Shown: one piece after another, positions 8,058 to 17,300 of the stretch
Layout of the letters: every line of letters starts with the position of its first letter
Position numbering within the stretch: the first letter of the stretch is position 1
Made by a program: the position numbers and the translations under genes
The notes under the pieces: generated by a model
The model's database searches: none
Seen by the model: only the letters and a program-made list of their open reading frames with translations
Told to the model about the DNA's origin: nothing
From: Strigomonas culicis
Lineage: Eukaryota > Euglenozoa > Kinetoplastea > Trypanosomatida > Trypanosomatidae
Length of the DNA: 29,031 nt
Direction: 5' to 3'
NCBI GenBank assembly: GCA_000482145.1
Contig: AUXH01000201.1
Location: 1-29,031 of the forward strand

Positions 8058-10028
8058 TCAATCAGAGTCCACATTCACCACTTCCACTGGATCACTCTCA
8101 CTTCGACTTATCTTTGAAGGAACTGGGATGCTGGTGACCGGTTGCTCCTCCACGTCCCTTGTCACCTTTTCGGTCTCCTTTTTCGCCTTGGCAAAAAAAG
8201 ATTGAAGGCCCACCGGTGGCCGATGCATGCAGTTGGGGTGATCTTCCACCATTTTGCCTGTCCGCGGGGTCAGTGCGCACGTGAGCTGCACCGCCACCCC
8301 AATGTGGTCACTCCACTGCGGCGGTGTCACGAAAAGGCCCGTGGATGGAAGCCCCCGCAAACAAAGCGTACGCGCGGCACACGTCACCTCCGGCATCCCA
8401 GACCCGTCGAAGGGTGCGGGTGGGTAAGCCCCGTCTGCCATCGCGCGCCGGATGCCATCGCGCTGCGCGGTGCCACAGAGCTCGCTGAAGAAGGTATCCT
8501 GCTCCGTGGCGGCCGCCTTGTCGGGCTCGTCTCTTGCAGAACGGAGGGCACCCCCACTGTTGTTCTCGGTAGCCGTGCGCGGTACGACGCATCCGGCGAG
8601 TGCGTCATCGAGCAGCACGTAGTCGATGCGGGTGCCTTCGTTGGAGAGGCGACAGTTGTGCGACTGGTCCCAGCACGTGTAGGGGCACGGGCAGTAAGCC
8701 TCATTCACCGCATCCCTCACAAGCTCCCGGTTGGGACCTTTTTGAAGAAGGAAGGAATCCCACATGCGCGTCGGCGATCGGTTCGCTCGCACATATTCAT
8801 CCACAACGGCCTCCGGCAAGGCAGTCTTGGGCCTTGTATGGAGAAGGGTCGACATGAAGAGAACGGACTCGTCGCCGTGCGGGGCCACGGCAGCGTACTG
8901 GGCTACGCTATACAGGTCACGGTTGTGCTGCGGCGGGTAGCTTCGGGTAAGGTCCGCCAGATGCACACCACGCATGCCACATGCGTGCCAGTCCCCCACG
9001 GTGACGGGGGGTGTGGCGCCGCTGAGAAGCAGTGACGCCGTGGCGGAGGACAGAGACCCGCTCGTATCCCCTTCGCGTAAAAGGGAAACGACAGTCTCTT
9101 TCAACCACTTCAAACGCTCCACCTCCACGGCCTCTTCTGCCGCTGCTGCACCCACACCACTGTCCACAGCGACAGCAGGCGACTTCGTCTCTGTCCCTTG
9201 GGCGTCCGCGCACCCAGCGCACGCGTCCGCCGCCTCGGACAGCACCGCCTGCGCGCAGAGATAGTTGGAAATGACGTTGTACGCGTACGACAGGCTTGCC
9301 TTAGCGAGGCATGGGTATTGCTCCTGCCAGTCGCTGTCACTGAGCTGCTGTGAGGCCTGATGAAGCTGCACAACATCAGCGAGGCGCAGCCGCCGCAAAC
9401 TCCAGCAGACGTCCTCGGCACGGTACGTCATGTTCAAATCCCCGGAGAGGATAATGGGCTTGCCGGTGGACCTCCTCAGCCTCTCCATCACGTCGCGAAG
9501 GGCCTGCAGGAAACGCGCCTTGAAGGCCGCTCGCTTCCCACCGCGAGCGTTGGGCACGTACACGTTGAGGAGAACAAACGCGCTATGGTGCGTGACAACC
9601 ACGCGTCCCTCGTCGTTCAGCTCGCTCTCCGTAAACGGTTGAGCATCGCACCGCCAGGTGAGTCCCTTTTTGACAAATGTCACCACGCCGTTGAAGCCAC
9701 GGTGCTGCTTCCCACTGAAGGACCAGAAAGACTCCCACCCGTGAATGGCGCCGACTGTGTACTCACAAGACGCGGTGCTGCGCGACGCGATGCACGCACC
9801 GTGCGAGGCATCCAACGGCGCAACCACTTTCCGCTTGGCTGGAAGGGCGTCACTGCCACCCATGTCGAATGAACTCGACTGCAGCTTGGCGAGGGTGCCT
9901 TTGCATTCTTGTATGCATATGATGGAGGCACCCGTGGCGTCGAAAAAGGCTTGCAGGGTACCGTAGCTCTCACGGATGGCCGCTGACGTGGAGGCCCATC
10001 CTGCCACATTCCAACTCAGTAGGAGCAT
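8058..10028 (-). CDS. AP endonuclease of the exonuclease III family, APE2-like
   Basis: A 656-residue exonuclease-endonuclease-phosphatase enzyme predicted to cut DNA at abasic sites and trim 3' blocked ends in base-excision repair. Catalytic motifs are visible in order: SWNVAG (Asn7), IQECK (Glu41), NVYVPN (Tyr157), SGDLNM (Asp197, Asn199), GTRIDYVLLDD (Asp469) and WSDHIGV (Asp574, His575). WESFWSFS (98-105) also fits the family. About 200 residues of low-conservation sequence (roughly 240-440) separate the DLN and RIDY motifs, which makes the protein much longer than APE1. A C-terminal tail of about 75 residues follows the catalytic domain and contains PVGLQSFF (605-612), resembling a PCNA-binding box except that the usual first Gln is Pro. 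Tail and length favour the APE2 branch over APE1. No GRF zinc finger is seen. It probably acts in the nucleus. The start is an ATG at the edge of the conserved strand, so no N-terminal targeting peptide is present. Confidence 0.87.
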   Translation of the reverse strand: MLLLSWNVAGWASTSAAIRESYGTLQAFFDATGASIICIQECKGTLAKLQSSSFDMGGSDALPAKRKVVAPLDASHGACIASRSTASCEYTVGAIHGWESFWSFSGKQHRGFNGVVTFVKKGLTWRCDAQPFTESELNDEGRVVVTHHSAFVLLNVYVPNARGGKRAAFKARFLQALRDVMERLRRSTGKPIILSGDLNMTYRAEDVCWSLRRLRLADVVQLHQASQQLSDSDWQEQYPCLAKASLSYAYNVISNYLCAQAVLSEAADACAGCADAQGTETKSPAVAVDSGVGAAAAEEAVEVERLKWLKETVVSLLREGDTSGSLSSATASLLLSGATPPVTVGDWHACGMRGVHLADLTRSYPPQHNRDLYSVAQYAAVAPHGDESVLFMSTLLHTRPKTALPEAVVDEYVRANRSPTRMWDSFLLQKGPNRELVRDAVNEAYCPCPYTCWDQSHNCRLSNEGTRIDYVLLDDALAGCVVPRTATENNSGGALRSARDEPDKAAATEQDTFFSELCGTAQRDGIRRAMADGAYPPAPFDGSGMPEVTCAARTLCLRGLPSTGLFVTPPQWSDHIGVAVQLTCALTPRTGKMVEDHPNCMHRPPVGLQSFFAKAKKETEKVTRDVEEQPVTSIPVPSKISRSESDPVEVVNVDSD

Positions 10029-10338
10029 CTATGTATTTGCGTCTATCAGCAACGGAGCTATCAGAAATGGAAAGAATGTTGATGGTGATAATCATAAGAA
10101 TGAAGTAGCTCACAAGTAGGAGTAGCAACAAACACACGAAAAATGCATTCCGTTCATCCGAAAGTGAAAGGGGCACCAATCCAGCCGAGAAGGGCGCACA
10201 CGTGCCAGAAGAACAAAGGAAATCGAAGAAAGCTCTCACAACACATGCAGAAGCACAGTATCACGTAACGACATCCGATGCATGCACTCTCTTTTGAATG
10301 GAAGAAAGCGGTCCGCTCGGCAGTTGAGCCATCGCTAC
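10029..10338. other. Intergenic spacer, 310 bp
   Basis: Contains the 3' UTR of the LisH/HEAT gene and the AP endonuclease leader. The minus strand is pyrimidine-rich around 10205-10235 and 10060-10080. A minus-strand ORF of 89 codons (9970-10239) mostly overlaps this leader and looks fortuitous. Confidence 0.65.
10058..10080 (-). promoter_or_regulatory. Candidate trans-splice acceptor for the AP endonuclease gene
   Basis: A minus-strand pyrimidine run ends in TTTCTGATAG, with the AG at 10059-10058, 29 nt before the ATG. Two further AGs lie closer to the ATG, including one directly abutting it, so the exact site is uncertain. Confidence 0.4.
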
Positions 10339-12948
10339 TCAGAAGTGCTTTTTCAGCTCCTCTCGGACCATGTGGATCAGGTTGGTCGCGTGTTGCGCCG
10401 TGATGCCGGAGTTCTTCTCAATGAACACATCGTACGCCTTTTGTAATCGCAACCACCGCGTTCGCAGGGAGGTGGGAATCGTACCAAACAGCGACTCTTC
10501 GCTGTTGATCCGTCGCATCCCCGGGATCAAGTACTTGGACACCAGTACAGGCGTCACCACCGCACAGCGAAGATTCATCTCCAATAGCTGCATCAGTGCG
10601 ACGAGCGTCAGCTCCCAGCGGTCCGTGGTGCCGCCCTCCGGATGTCTCCCAGGCATGTGGACCGGCGTGGAGGTGCCAGACCGCTCCTTCAGTCCTTCTT
10701 CGATCAGCTTCTGCATCAAGGCGCCCAGCTGGGGGTAGAGAAAGGTCTCGCGGGGCTCCGCCGGCATGCGGGCCAGGAGTGTCTCCCACTGATGCAGGCA
10801 CGCGGTGGTGACGTTGGACGTGCAGCTCAACGACTCCACGAACGAGAGGGCAGGTCGGAGAATTTTCTCCTGAGAGGCGGTGTCCGTCATAAAAACGCCG
10901 ACGGAGAGAAACGCTTTGACCGTCATCTCTTGGACGCTGGGCTCCTTGTCTTTGAGTAGGCTCAGCAGCGGGGGACAGACAAAGGTGGTCTTCACCGCAC
11001 TATCGGAGGCGTAGGAGCACGTCCTCGTCACAAGCGTGATGGCGTGCATCCGCTGTGTGATGTCGCTCGAGTCCGCGCAGCTCCACAACACCGCCATGAT
11101 GCCAGCGGCCACATTGTCGTTGTCAAAGGCCATGCTGCCGAGAGACGCCATCGCGCGGCCACAAATGGACAAGCGGGCATCGGTGTCGACGAGGGTCGAC
11201 ACGGCTGCCTTGGTCACAAACGTGTCCGTCATCATGGTCGTGCTCTCCGTGCCAATGCGGTTGGCAAACACCGAAGTGTTCCGCTTCCCCTCCAAAAAAG
11301 CTGTCTGCTGCCCAGCAATGCGGATCAGGAAGATGTAAAAGATGAAAAGTGTACATGAAAGCAAATCAGCCGACTCAACTTTGTCCTTCAGAATGGTGTT
11401 TTCGGTCGCCGCAATGACCTCACGGAAGAGAAGGCTCGTTTCGTTTTCCTCTCTCCTAATGCTGACCGATGCACACAAAAACGTTTTGATACGCTGCCAC
11501 AATGCATCATTCAGCAAGGGCACGATCGAAGCGACAGACACCACCAGTCCACTGAGGGATTCCATGAGACGGGTGTCCTGGCGCGTCGTGGGCAGCAGCT
11601 GGAGCAGTGCCGGGAGAAGCAGTGAGTAGATGGAAGGCAAAATGACCTCGGTATAGAAATGACCGACGAGCTGAATGTACTCCCCTTCTTCCTCGTCCGA
11701 CAGTTGCTCACGGTTGTTCAGCAACTCCGACTTAATGCACGACAGCGCGTCGTGTGCGAGCTGCACCAGCGTCACCACATTGGTGTGTGCCAACACAATG
11801 GTGTTCTCGCTGCTTGTCCAGTTCGCCCCTTCTCGCGGGGCTGCATCCCCACCCGATACGATGAGGGGTGTCATCTCGTCAGCAAGAAGGGACAGGATGA
11901 GCGGCACACAACGACGGAGCAGGATGTGCTTCTCTAAGCATCGCGGATACACAATCTCCCGCAGCTGTGTCTGTGCGGCGATGCGCACACTATTACTGTA
12001 GGGGTCGATGGCCAGCCGGAGTATCAACATGAAGTCCTCCTGTGAAAAGCGTTCCGCAACATCGTCCACCCCGTCCTTCGTCAGGCGACTCGGTTCGACC
12101 CATAAAGCAGACAAGCACGCGGGCACCTCACACCGGACGGCGGAGGATTCGTCCTCGCTCAGCTGGCGCAGGAGTCCTTGTGAGAGCTGCCGCCGCGTCT
12201 TGTGAGCGTCCTTCACCAACGGCGAAAGGGCCATGACACAATCGACAGCCAGAAGGCGCCGCTCCACGGCCCTTGCGTTGACCAGCGAGTATAGCTCTGG
12301 TATAATTTCTTGCTGCATATGGTGGCTCGAGGCGGTCTGTGCCACACGCACCCATTCCTCTGCTATGGCCGCCCGGTTGCTTCGCGTGGGACGCTTAAAC
12401 AAACCCAGCATGTGTTGACGCGCGGCGGTCCTGCCGGCATGCGTTGAGCTAAAGATGGCCACCAGCCGCATCAACGGTAGCAGTACCTCTTTCTGCGAAG
12501 GATCGACGGAGTGTACGAGGATCGGTAGTCGTTCCGCCATACTCCGCACTGTTAACTGGAACTTGCTTTCCAGTTCCGTATGTTGCTGTCGTAACTGTTG
12601 TACAGTGAGTGGGTCCCCATCCGATGCGTCGCACTCATGCAGTCCCTTGAGCAGCGCCTTGAACGCATCAGTCCCCTTCGTCTGCTTGAAGAGGGCCAGT
12701 GCCTCTCGCAAAAGCCTTGCGTCATCACTCCGGTCGACTTCGCTGATGTCGCTGTCGGTCGCCGGCTCGTTCAGTACACAAGGAGCCCCATCCCCTCCGC
12801 TAATGGTCTGCTCCACTACAGTGAGAAGGGGTGCATAGACTTCTCCTTTTGTTTCCTTCACCTCCTTGTAGAGCTCGAGAGCAGTCAACGCGTAACCTTC
12901 CTTTGCGAGCCATTTGGTTACAGTTTCGAGCGACAAGTCAGTGGACAT
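10339..12948 (-). CDS. LisH and HEAT-repeat protein, RELCH-like
   Basis: An 869-residue protein. Residues about 4-36 form a LisH motif (LETVTKWLAKEGYALTALEL followed by YKEVKE), a short dimerisation helix pair. A predicted short coiled coil lies around 115-135 (QQLRQQHTELESKFQ). The rest is an all-helical solenoid of HEAT-like repeats, with phrases such as LLAVDCVMALSPLV, ALSFVESL and FLSVGVFM. LisH, then a coil, then HEAT repeats is the layout of RELCH (KIAA1468), a Rab11 effector that tethers recycling endosomes to the trans-Golgi. Family assignment rests on architecture, not on a detailed alignment, so other LisH-HEAT proteins remain possible. The ATG is the first one after the candidate splice site, and the N-terminus matches the expected LisH start. 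No transmembrane segment is seen. Confidence 0.75.
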   Translation of the reverse strand: MSTDLSLETVTKWLAKEGYALTALELYKEVKETKGEVYAPLLTVVEQTISGGDGAPCVLNEPATDSDISEVDRSDDARLLREALALFKQTKGTDAFKALLKGLHECDASDGDPLTVQQLRQQHTELESKFQLTVRSMAERLPILVHSVDPSQKEVLLPLMRLVAIFSSTHAGRTAARQHMLGLFKRPTRSNRAAIAEEWVRVAQTASSHHMQQEIIPELYSLVNARAVERRLLAVDCVMALSPLVKDAHKTRRQLSQGLLRQLSEDESSAVRCEVPACLSALWVEPSRLTKDGVDDVAERFSQEDFMLILRLAIDPYSNSVRIAAQTQLREIVYPRCLEKHILLRRCVPLILSLLADEMTPLIVSGGDAAPREGANWTSSENTIVLAHTNVVTLVQLAHDALSCIKSELLNNREQLSDEEEGEYIQLVGHFYTEVILPSIYSLLLPALLQLLPTTRQDTRLMESLSGLVVSVASIVPLLNDALWQRIKTFLCASVSIRREENETSLLFREVIAATENTILKDKVESADLLSCTLFIFYIFLIRIAGQQTAFLEGKRNTSVFANRIGTESTTMMTDTFVTKAAVSTLVDTDARLSICGRAMASLGSMAFDNDNVAAGIMAVLWSCADSSDITQRMHAITLVTRTCSYASDSAVKTTFVCPPLLSLLKDKEPSVQEMTVKAFLSVGVFMTDTASQEKILRPALSFVESLSCTSNVTTACLHQWETLLARMPAEPRETFLYPQLGALMQKLIEEGLKERSGTSTPVHMPGRHPEGGTTDRWELTLVALMQLLEMNLRCAVVTPVLVSKYLIPGMRRINSEESLFGTIPTSLRTRWLRLQKAYDVFIEKNSGITAQHATNLIHMVREELKKHF

Positions 12949-13305
12949 TGTGCCAGTGTACTTGTCGCACTAATTCAGTATCTACACTTCTTCTCTTCCA
13001 CACACACGGAAGAACGGAAAAAAAAAACTGCTGCTAATGAGAATGAAAGAAGATAGTAGAAGAATTGCAAACCATATACAATGGCTACTGTCCGTAGTAC
13101 TTAGTTAAAAGTTGAGCAGCAGTGACGGAGAAAAAAAAAGACCAAGAAGTACTCTGGTTGTATTTTTCTTTTTTGATACATCAGCAAACGGAATATGACG
13201 GAGATCGGTATATAATACATCAGTGGACACACAAATAAAAAAAAAAGTACAAGAACGTTTCAAAGACGAATTGGAAGAAGGGGCTATACAGACCCGCACG
13301 GTACA
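12949..13305. other. Intergenic spacer, 357 bp
   Basis: Contains the 3' UTR of the small repeat-protein gene and the LisH/HEAT leader. There are A runs near 13018, 13130 and 13238. No additional gene is supported. Confidence 0.7.
12995..13028 (-). promoter_or_regulatory. Polypyrimidine tract and candidate trans-splice acceptor for the LisH/HEAT gene
   Basis: A minus-strand T run with CCGTTCTTCC (13009-13027) is followed by its first AG at 12996-12995. The 46-nt leader contains no upstream ATG. Confidence 0.55.
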
Positions 13306-13908
13306 CTACGCTTGTGTAACGCCCTCTCCATGGAACATTTTGTCACAGGACGCAGCCAGCTCTTCTGGGGTGCGTTGGGCTGGAGGCGGCCTTCTATCTT
13401 CCACAAATTTTTGATAGAGTGCTATGTGTTTCTCACGCTCTCGCTCCATGCCTTCTTTATACAAGCGACTCGTAACTTCTTGCTGTTCGGCGGGCTTGAG
13501 CTTCTTTGAGGGCGCCTTGGACGGCGCGGTCTCACGGTTGTACAATTCGTTGAAGTTATGCTCCTTGCGCTGCAGACTCTCGTCGTACAGGCGGCGCACC
13601 ATTGTCTGTCTTTCATCCTTTGAGAGGGTGGTGGCAGTCAGTGTCGCGCCCTTCTGGACGGCTGCGTCCATCTGCTTCGCGATCTCCTCGCGCTCCTTTG
13701 CCCGCCGTGCGAGCGACTCGTCGTACAAGTGCTTGATGCGGTGCTCGAGCTGCTCCTTGGTGATGGTCGCCGTCTTCTCCGGGGGCTTCGTGTCCGTCTG
13801 CTTCGGCTCTTGGTGGCTAAGGCGGTCCACGCTTTTCTGCAGCTCCTCTTTCGTCATCTGCTTGGGGCGAATCACTGATCGCTCGGTTGTTTGTTGCATG
13901 TCGCTCAT
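13306..13908 (-). CDS. Small charged protein with five imperfect LYDES-type repeats
   Basis: A 200-residue hydrophilic helical protein, rich in Lys, Glu, Arg and Gln. It consists of imperfect repeats: the complete ones are at about 50-80 (TKEQLEHRIKHLYDESLARR), 95-126 (SKDERQTMVRRLYDESLQRK) and 138-170 (KPAEQQEVTSRLYKEGMERE). Degenerate ends are at 18-33 (TKEELQKSVDRLSHQ) and 179-195 (TPEELAASCDKMFHGEG). The repeat core is (T/S)KE, then a spacer, then RLYDES and a basic stretch. No signal peptide, membrane segment or known domain was seen, and I do not recognise the function. The frame stays open for 138 codons further upstream, to 14322. I start at MSDMQQ because the upstream part translates a polypyrimidine tract and because this is the first ATG after the likely acceptor at 14014. 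Confidence 0.85.
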   Translation of the reverse strand: MSDMQQTTERSVIRPKQMTKEELQKSVDRLSHQEPKQTDTKPPEKTATITKEQLEHRIKHLYDESLARRAKEREEIAKQMDAAVQKGATLTATTLSKDERQTMVRRLYDESLQRKEHNFNELYNRETAPSKAPSKKLKPAEQQEVTSRLYKEGMEREREKHIALYQKFVEDRRPPPAQRTPEELAASCDKMFHGEGVTQA

Positions 13909-14353
13909 GTCGTGATAAGAGAGGGAGGTGATGCTAGTGTCTGTATGAATACAGTCGTTTATGTGTGTGTATTTGGCTTTTTTTTTTTTACTGTGGGAAG
14001 GCGTTTCTTGAAACTTGGGAGTAAATTGTGAGAAGGGGTTTATGGGAAGAGGTTCTGGAGTTTGACATCGTGAAGGATGCGAAAAACAATGAATGTGGGC
14101 ATTGGTGCATTCGATAGTAGAAGGGGAAAAGGGGGTCATAAGGGTAGAATTGAAACGTGAGATGATACAATGGAAACCGGTCAAAGGTTTCAAACAAGTG
14201 AAAATACAAGAAGCCTGTGCTTGCTGAGTACAAAGAGGAAAGGGAAAAAAAAACCGAAGGAAAAGGATAACAAAAAAAAGGGGGTGAAAAGAGCGCAAAT
14301 AAAATACAAAAAGAGAAATCAAAAGAAAGTGTGCAAAGGTTGAGATAATACAT
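13909..14353. other. Intergenic spacer, 445 bp
   Basis: Contains the 3' UTR of the tandem kinase-like gene and the repeat-protein leader. It has two separate minus-strand polypyrimidine zones (about 14226-14290 and 14016-14057) and an A run on the minus strand at about 13980-13989. Confidence 0.65.
14014..14057 (-). promoter_or_regulatory. Candidate trans-splice acceptor for the small repeat-protein gene
   Basis: A C/T-rich minus-strand stretch ends in TTTACTCCCAAG, with the AG at 14015-14014. It leaves a 105-nt leader whose first ATG is the chosen start. A stronger tract lies further upstream (about 14226-14290, AG at 14225-14224); using it would put an earlier in-frame ATG (at 14139) into the mRNA and add 77 residues. 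Confidence 0.4.
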
Positions 14354-17300
14354 TCAGTTCAAAAAAGAATAAATGTTCCCTTTTTTGATTTTCTCATTCA
14401 CACTGGGATTCCATGAAAAAACTATAGAATCCTTCAGTTCGTCCACTGAAACGGATTCCACTCCATATGTAGTATAGTACAATTCAAAGAGCTGCTGCAT
14501 CGCTGCCTCTGCATCGTCTGGTGTTCGAATGCGCAGAGCGCTGCCCCATTCAACCACCTGCCGACCAATGATGCCCCGTACTTCGATGTTCTTACAGTAC
14601 ATCTCGTCGAGCGGCCAGTATCTACCAAGGCCGTCGTCCTGTACACACGAATCCACCACCGTCTCCCCAATGTAGCGTTTTTGAACGAGTGACGCAACGC
14701 TGGGCTGGATTCCCTGTCCAACATCGATGAAGCAAATGAGCTTTAGTGGATCCGCGGGAGTGGGTCCATTGCTCTCTGCTTCAGTGGCGACGACGGGAAA
14801 ACGGAGGTACTTGGTAGCGGTGCTCGAAGGCTCCTGATAACAGACGACAACGCCCTTATACGCACGGCGTCCCGCCAGCGGAGAGTGGCACTCGGCGGTG
14901 GAAGGGGTCTGCAAGAACTTGTAGCCTACGTTGTCACCCCGCAGCTCCCCATGCAACATGATGTCGAGAACCTTCCAATCAAATAAGCTCTTACACGCCA
15001 GCTGTATGAACAGAAACTGGAATAATTCGCCGTCGCGCAGAGGCTGGTTGATGATGGCATCATAAACTGGGTCATAGTCCTCGTCCTCCTCCGTCAAGAA
15101 GTGGCCGATGGTGCCATCCATCAGATCCGTGATAAAGTAGCACAGCTGCGTATCCGAGGTGTTCCTTCCCTTGCACACCACCTTCACATCCGCCTCTGAC
15201 ATGCCCTTGGGAGTTTCCTTACTCACGACAAAGTCGTGGGCCTTCCCCACGCGGCACACACCGTGGTCCTCCAGCTGATTCTGCAAAACATAGAAGGCTG
15301 TGTCGGTAAGACACTCTTGGACATACTGTTCATGGGTCACACCGTCGATGAGCACGAACACCTTGATCGCAACCGGCCGCTCGTGGTAGAGCCCTCGGTA
15401 CACGATACCACTTCCGCCCCGCCCGAGGATGTCGAACAGCTGCGCCTTTCCCATTGTACCGTTAAAAACAGAGACGTCCCCACCGACCATGTACTGCTGC
15501 CAGCGCTGGGCCAGAGAAGCGCCATCCACGGGAACGGGGGCCGCGGAAGGCGCTTGCGACACGGCAACGGTAACACAATCCTCCTCCTCCTCCTTCACTT
15601 CGTCTGTGGAAGCGTAGTGGGTGACTTCCACCGCAACCTCCCGCTGGACAAGGTGCACTGTCTCCTCGCCTCGGGGCGTTGCGATGTCGGCAAAAAGAGG
15701 CGATGGCGAGCTCGGCCGCAGCGCGGCCCCGACGGGGGCGCCGGGCACTGCCAGTGCAGCCGCGGCCCTGTGCTCTGTGACGAGGCCGCGGAACAAGTCC
15801 TCCGACAGGGTCTCCTTTATCCGCGCCACGCACTGCTTCTCGTTGCAGTGGAAGCGCTTGGCGTGGACGGGCAGGCGACGGATCGCCTCATACCCGACTT
15901 CGTAGCAGCTCGCGAAGGTATCGAACAGGCCCGCCAGCGCCGCGGCCGCGGTGGCCGGCGACGAGACGGTTTGCGTGGAGGCCCAGCACACCGCCTCGTA
16001 TCCGGCCGAGCCGACACAGGGGACGTCGCGTGGCGAGGCGCCGAAGAGCGGAAGCCGCGCCGTTTCCTGCAGCTGCACCGCCGACGCGAAGGCCGGAATG
16101 ACCGCATTCGCGATGTCCAGCAGGAGGAGAATGGAAGAGTGGGCAGGAAACAGAAGCCACCGCTCGGGTGCGGTCGGGTGTTGGAACGCGAGGCAGCGAT
16201 CTTCACTGCTCTTCAAGCCGATCCAGTCGGAGCGCAACACGTGGCGCGGCGAGCCATTCGGGTTCTTCACATCGTCCGGGAACGGATACGACATGGCCGG
16301 AAACCGCATGTCAAAGAAGGCGCGAAGCACCAGTTGCACATAGAAGAGCTGAAACACTTCGGCATCGCTAAAGGGGGTGGTCGTGACGCGCGGGATGCGG
16401 AACGAGGGGGTCAGCGCAGAGACACCGTCACACCGCATGCGGGAGCGTCGCAGACATCCCTTGCGCACCACCGGCTGCAGCACCGCCACCGGTATCACGT
16501 CCTTCTGATGCGGTGCTAGACGAGCCAGACGATTCTTCATGTGCGGAAGGCCGGCGCCCAGCAGTTCGCTCTGGACGTCTTTGCCCGAGATGAGTGGCTC
16601 CCACGTCATGAGTCGGATCGTCACAAATGGAAATGAAGAAAGATCCAAGAGACCCACCTCGGCCGCGATACTGTACAAGGTGGCCGCCGCGCAAAACCAC
16701 TTCCACCGTTCGATGCTTACGTGCGTGCTCATCAGCGACGGGCTTCCCGCCGGCGTGCCCGTCGTAGGCCGCGAGTGCATGTTGGACAGTGAAATGGTCG
16801 CGAACGAGCATTCCTCGGCGCCGTCAAAGTTGAGCGCATTGGTAGGGAACCGGTGCAAGCCGCCGGAGGTGGTCACGTCGCCGGACAGAAAGGTGTGGCG
16901 CGAGGTGTCCGCGGACAGGTCGTACGAGGGCCGGGCCAGCGCCCCGAAGGAGCTGCTGTCGTCGACGCCCGAGAAGAGGTGCGTGTCCGGCGCCGCCCCG
17001 GCCGTCCTCTGTAGGGCTTGTTGGCTCAACATGGGTGAGGCCGTGGCCGTGGGCGTCTCGGTCCCGCTGCTGGTCCACCGCCTCCCGTGACCGCACGCCG
17101 CGGTGTCGACCAGACCGGCCAGCGGCACCACCACAAACTGAGCGCCGTCCCAGTCCGAGAAGCTCCGGTACTGCTCCGCCACATCGCGCAAGGGGGACAC
17201 GTTGGCAGAGAAGGCCTGCACCACAAAGCTGTGGCCCTCTACGTCCCCGGCGTGCACCGCACACTTGGAGAACATATCCCCATACTGACGCTCTCGCGAC

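Noticed and set aside
8142..9035. A 297-codon plus-strand ORF opposite the AP endonuclease
   Set aside because: Overlaps conserved catalytic codons of the nuclease on the other strand and shows no domain-like features.
13909..14322. In-frame 138-codon N-terminal extension of the small repeat protein
   Set aside because: The extension translates spacer and polypyrimidine sequence (Phe/Ser/Pro-rich). An acceptor at 14014 makes MSDMQQ the first ATG. A 77-residue extension from an ATG at 14139 cannot be fully excluded.
15236..16519. A 427-codon plus-strand ORF opposite the tandem kinase-like gene
   Set aside because: Antisense shadow of a GC-rich coding region with an Arg/Gly/His-rich translation. 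It would be the only plus-strand gene in a unidirectional array.
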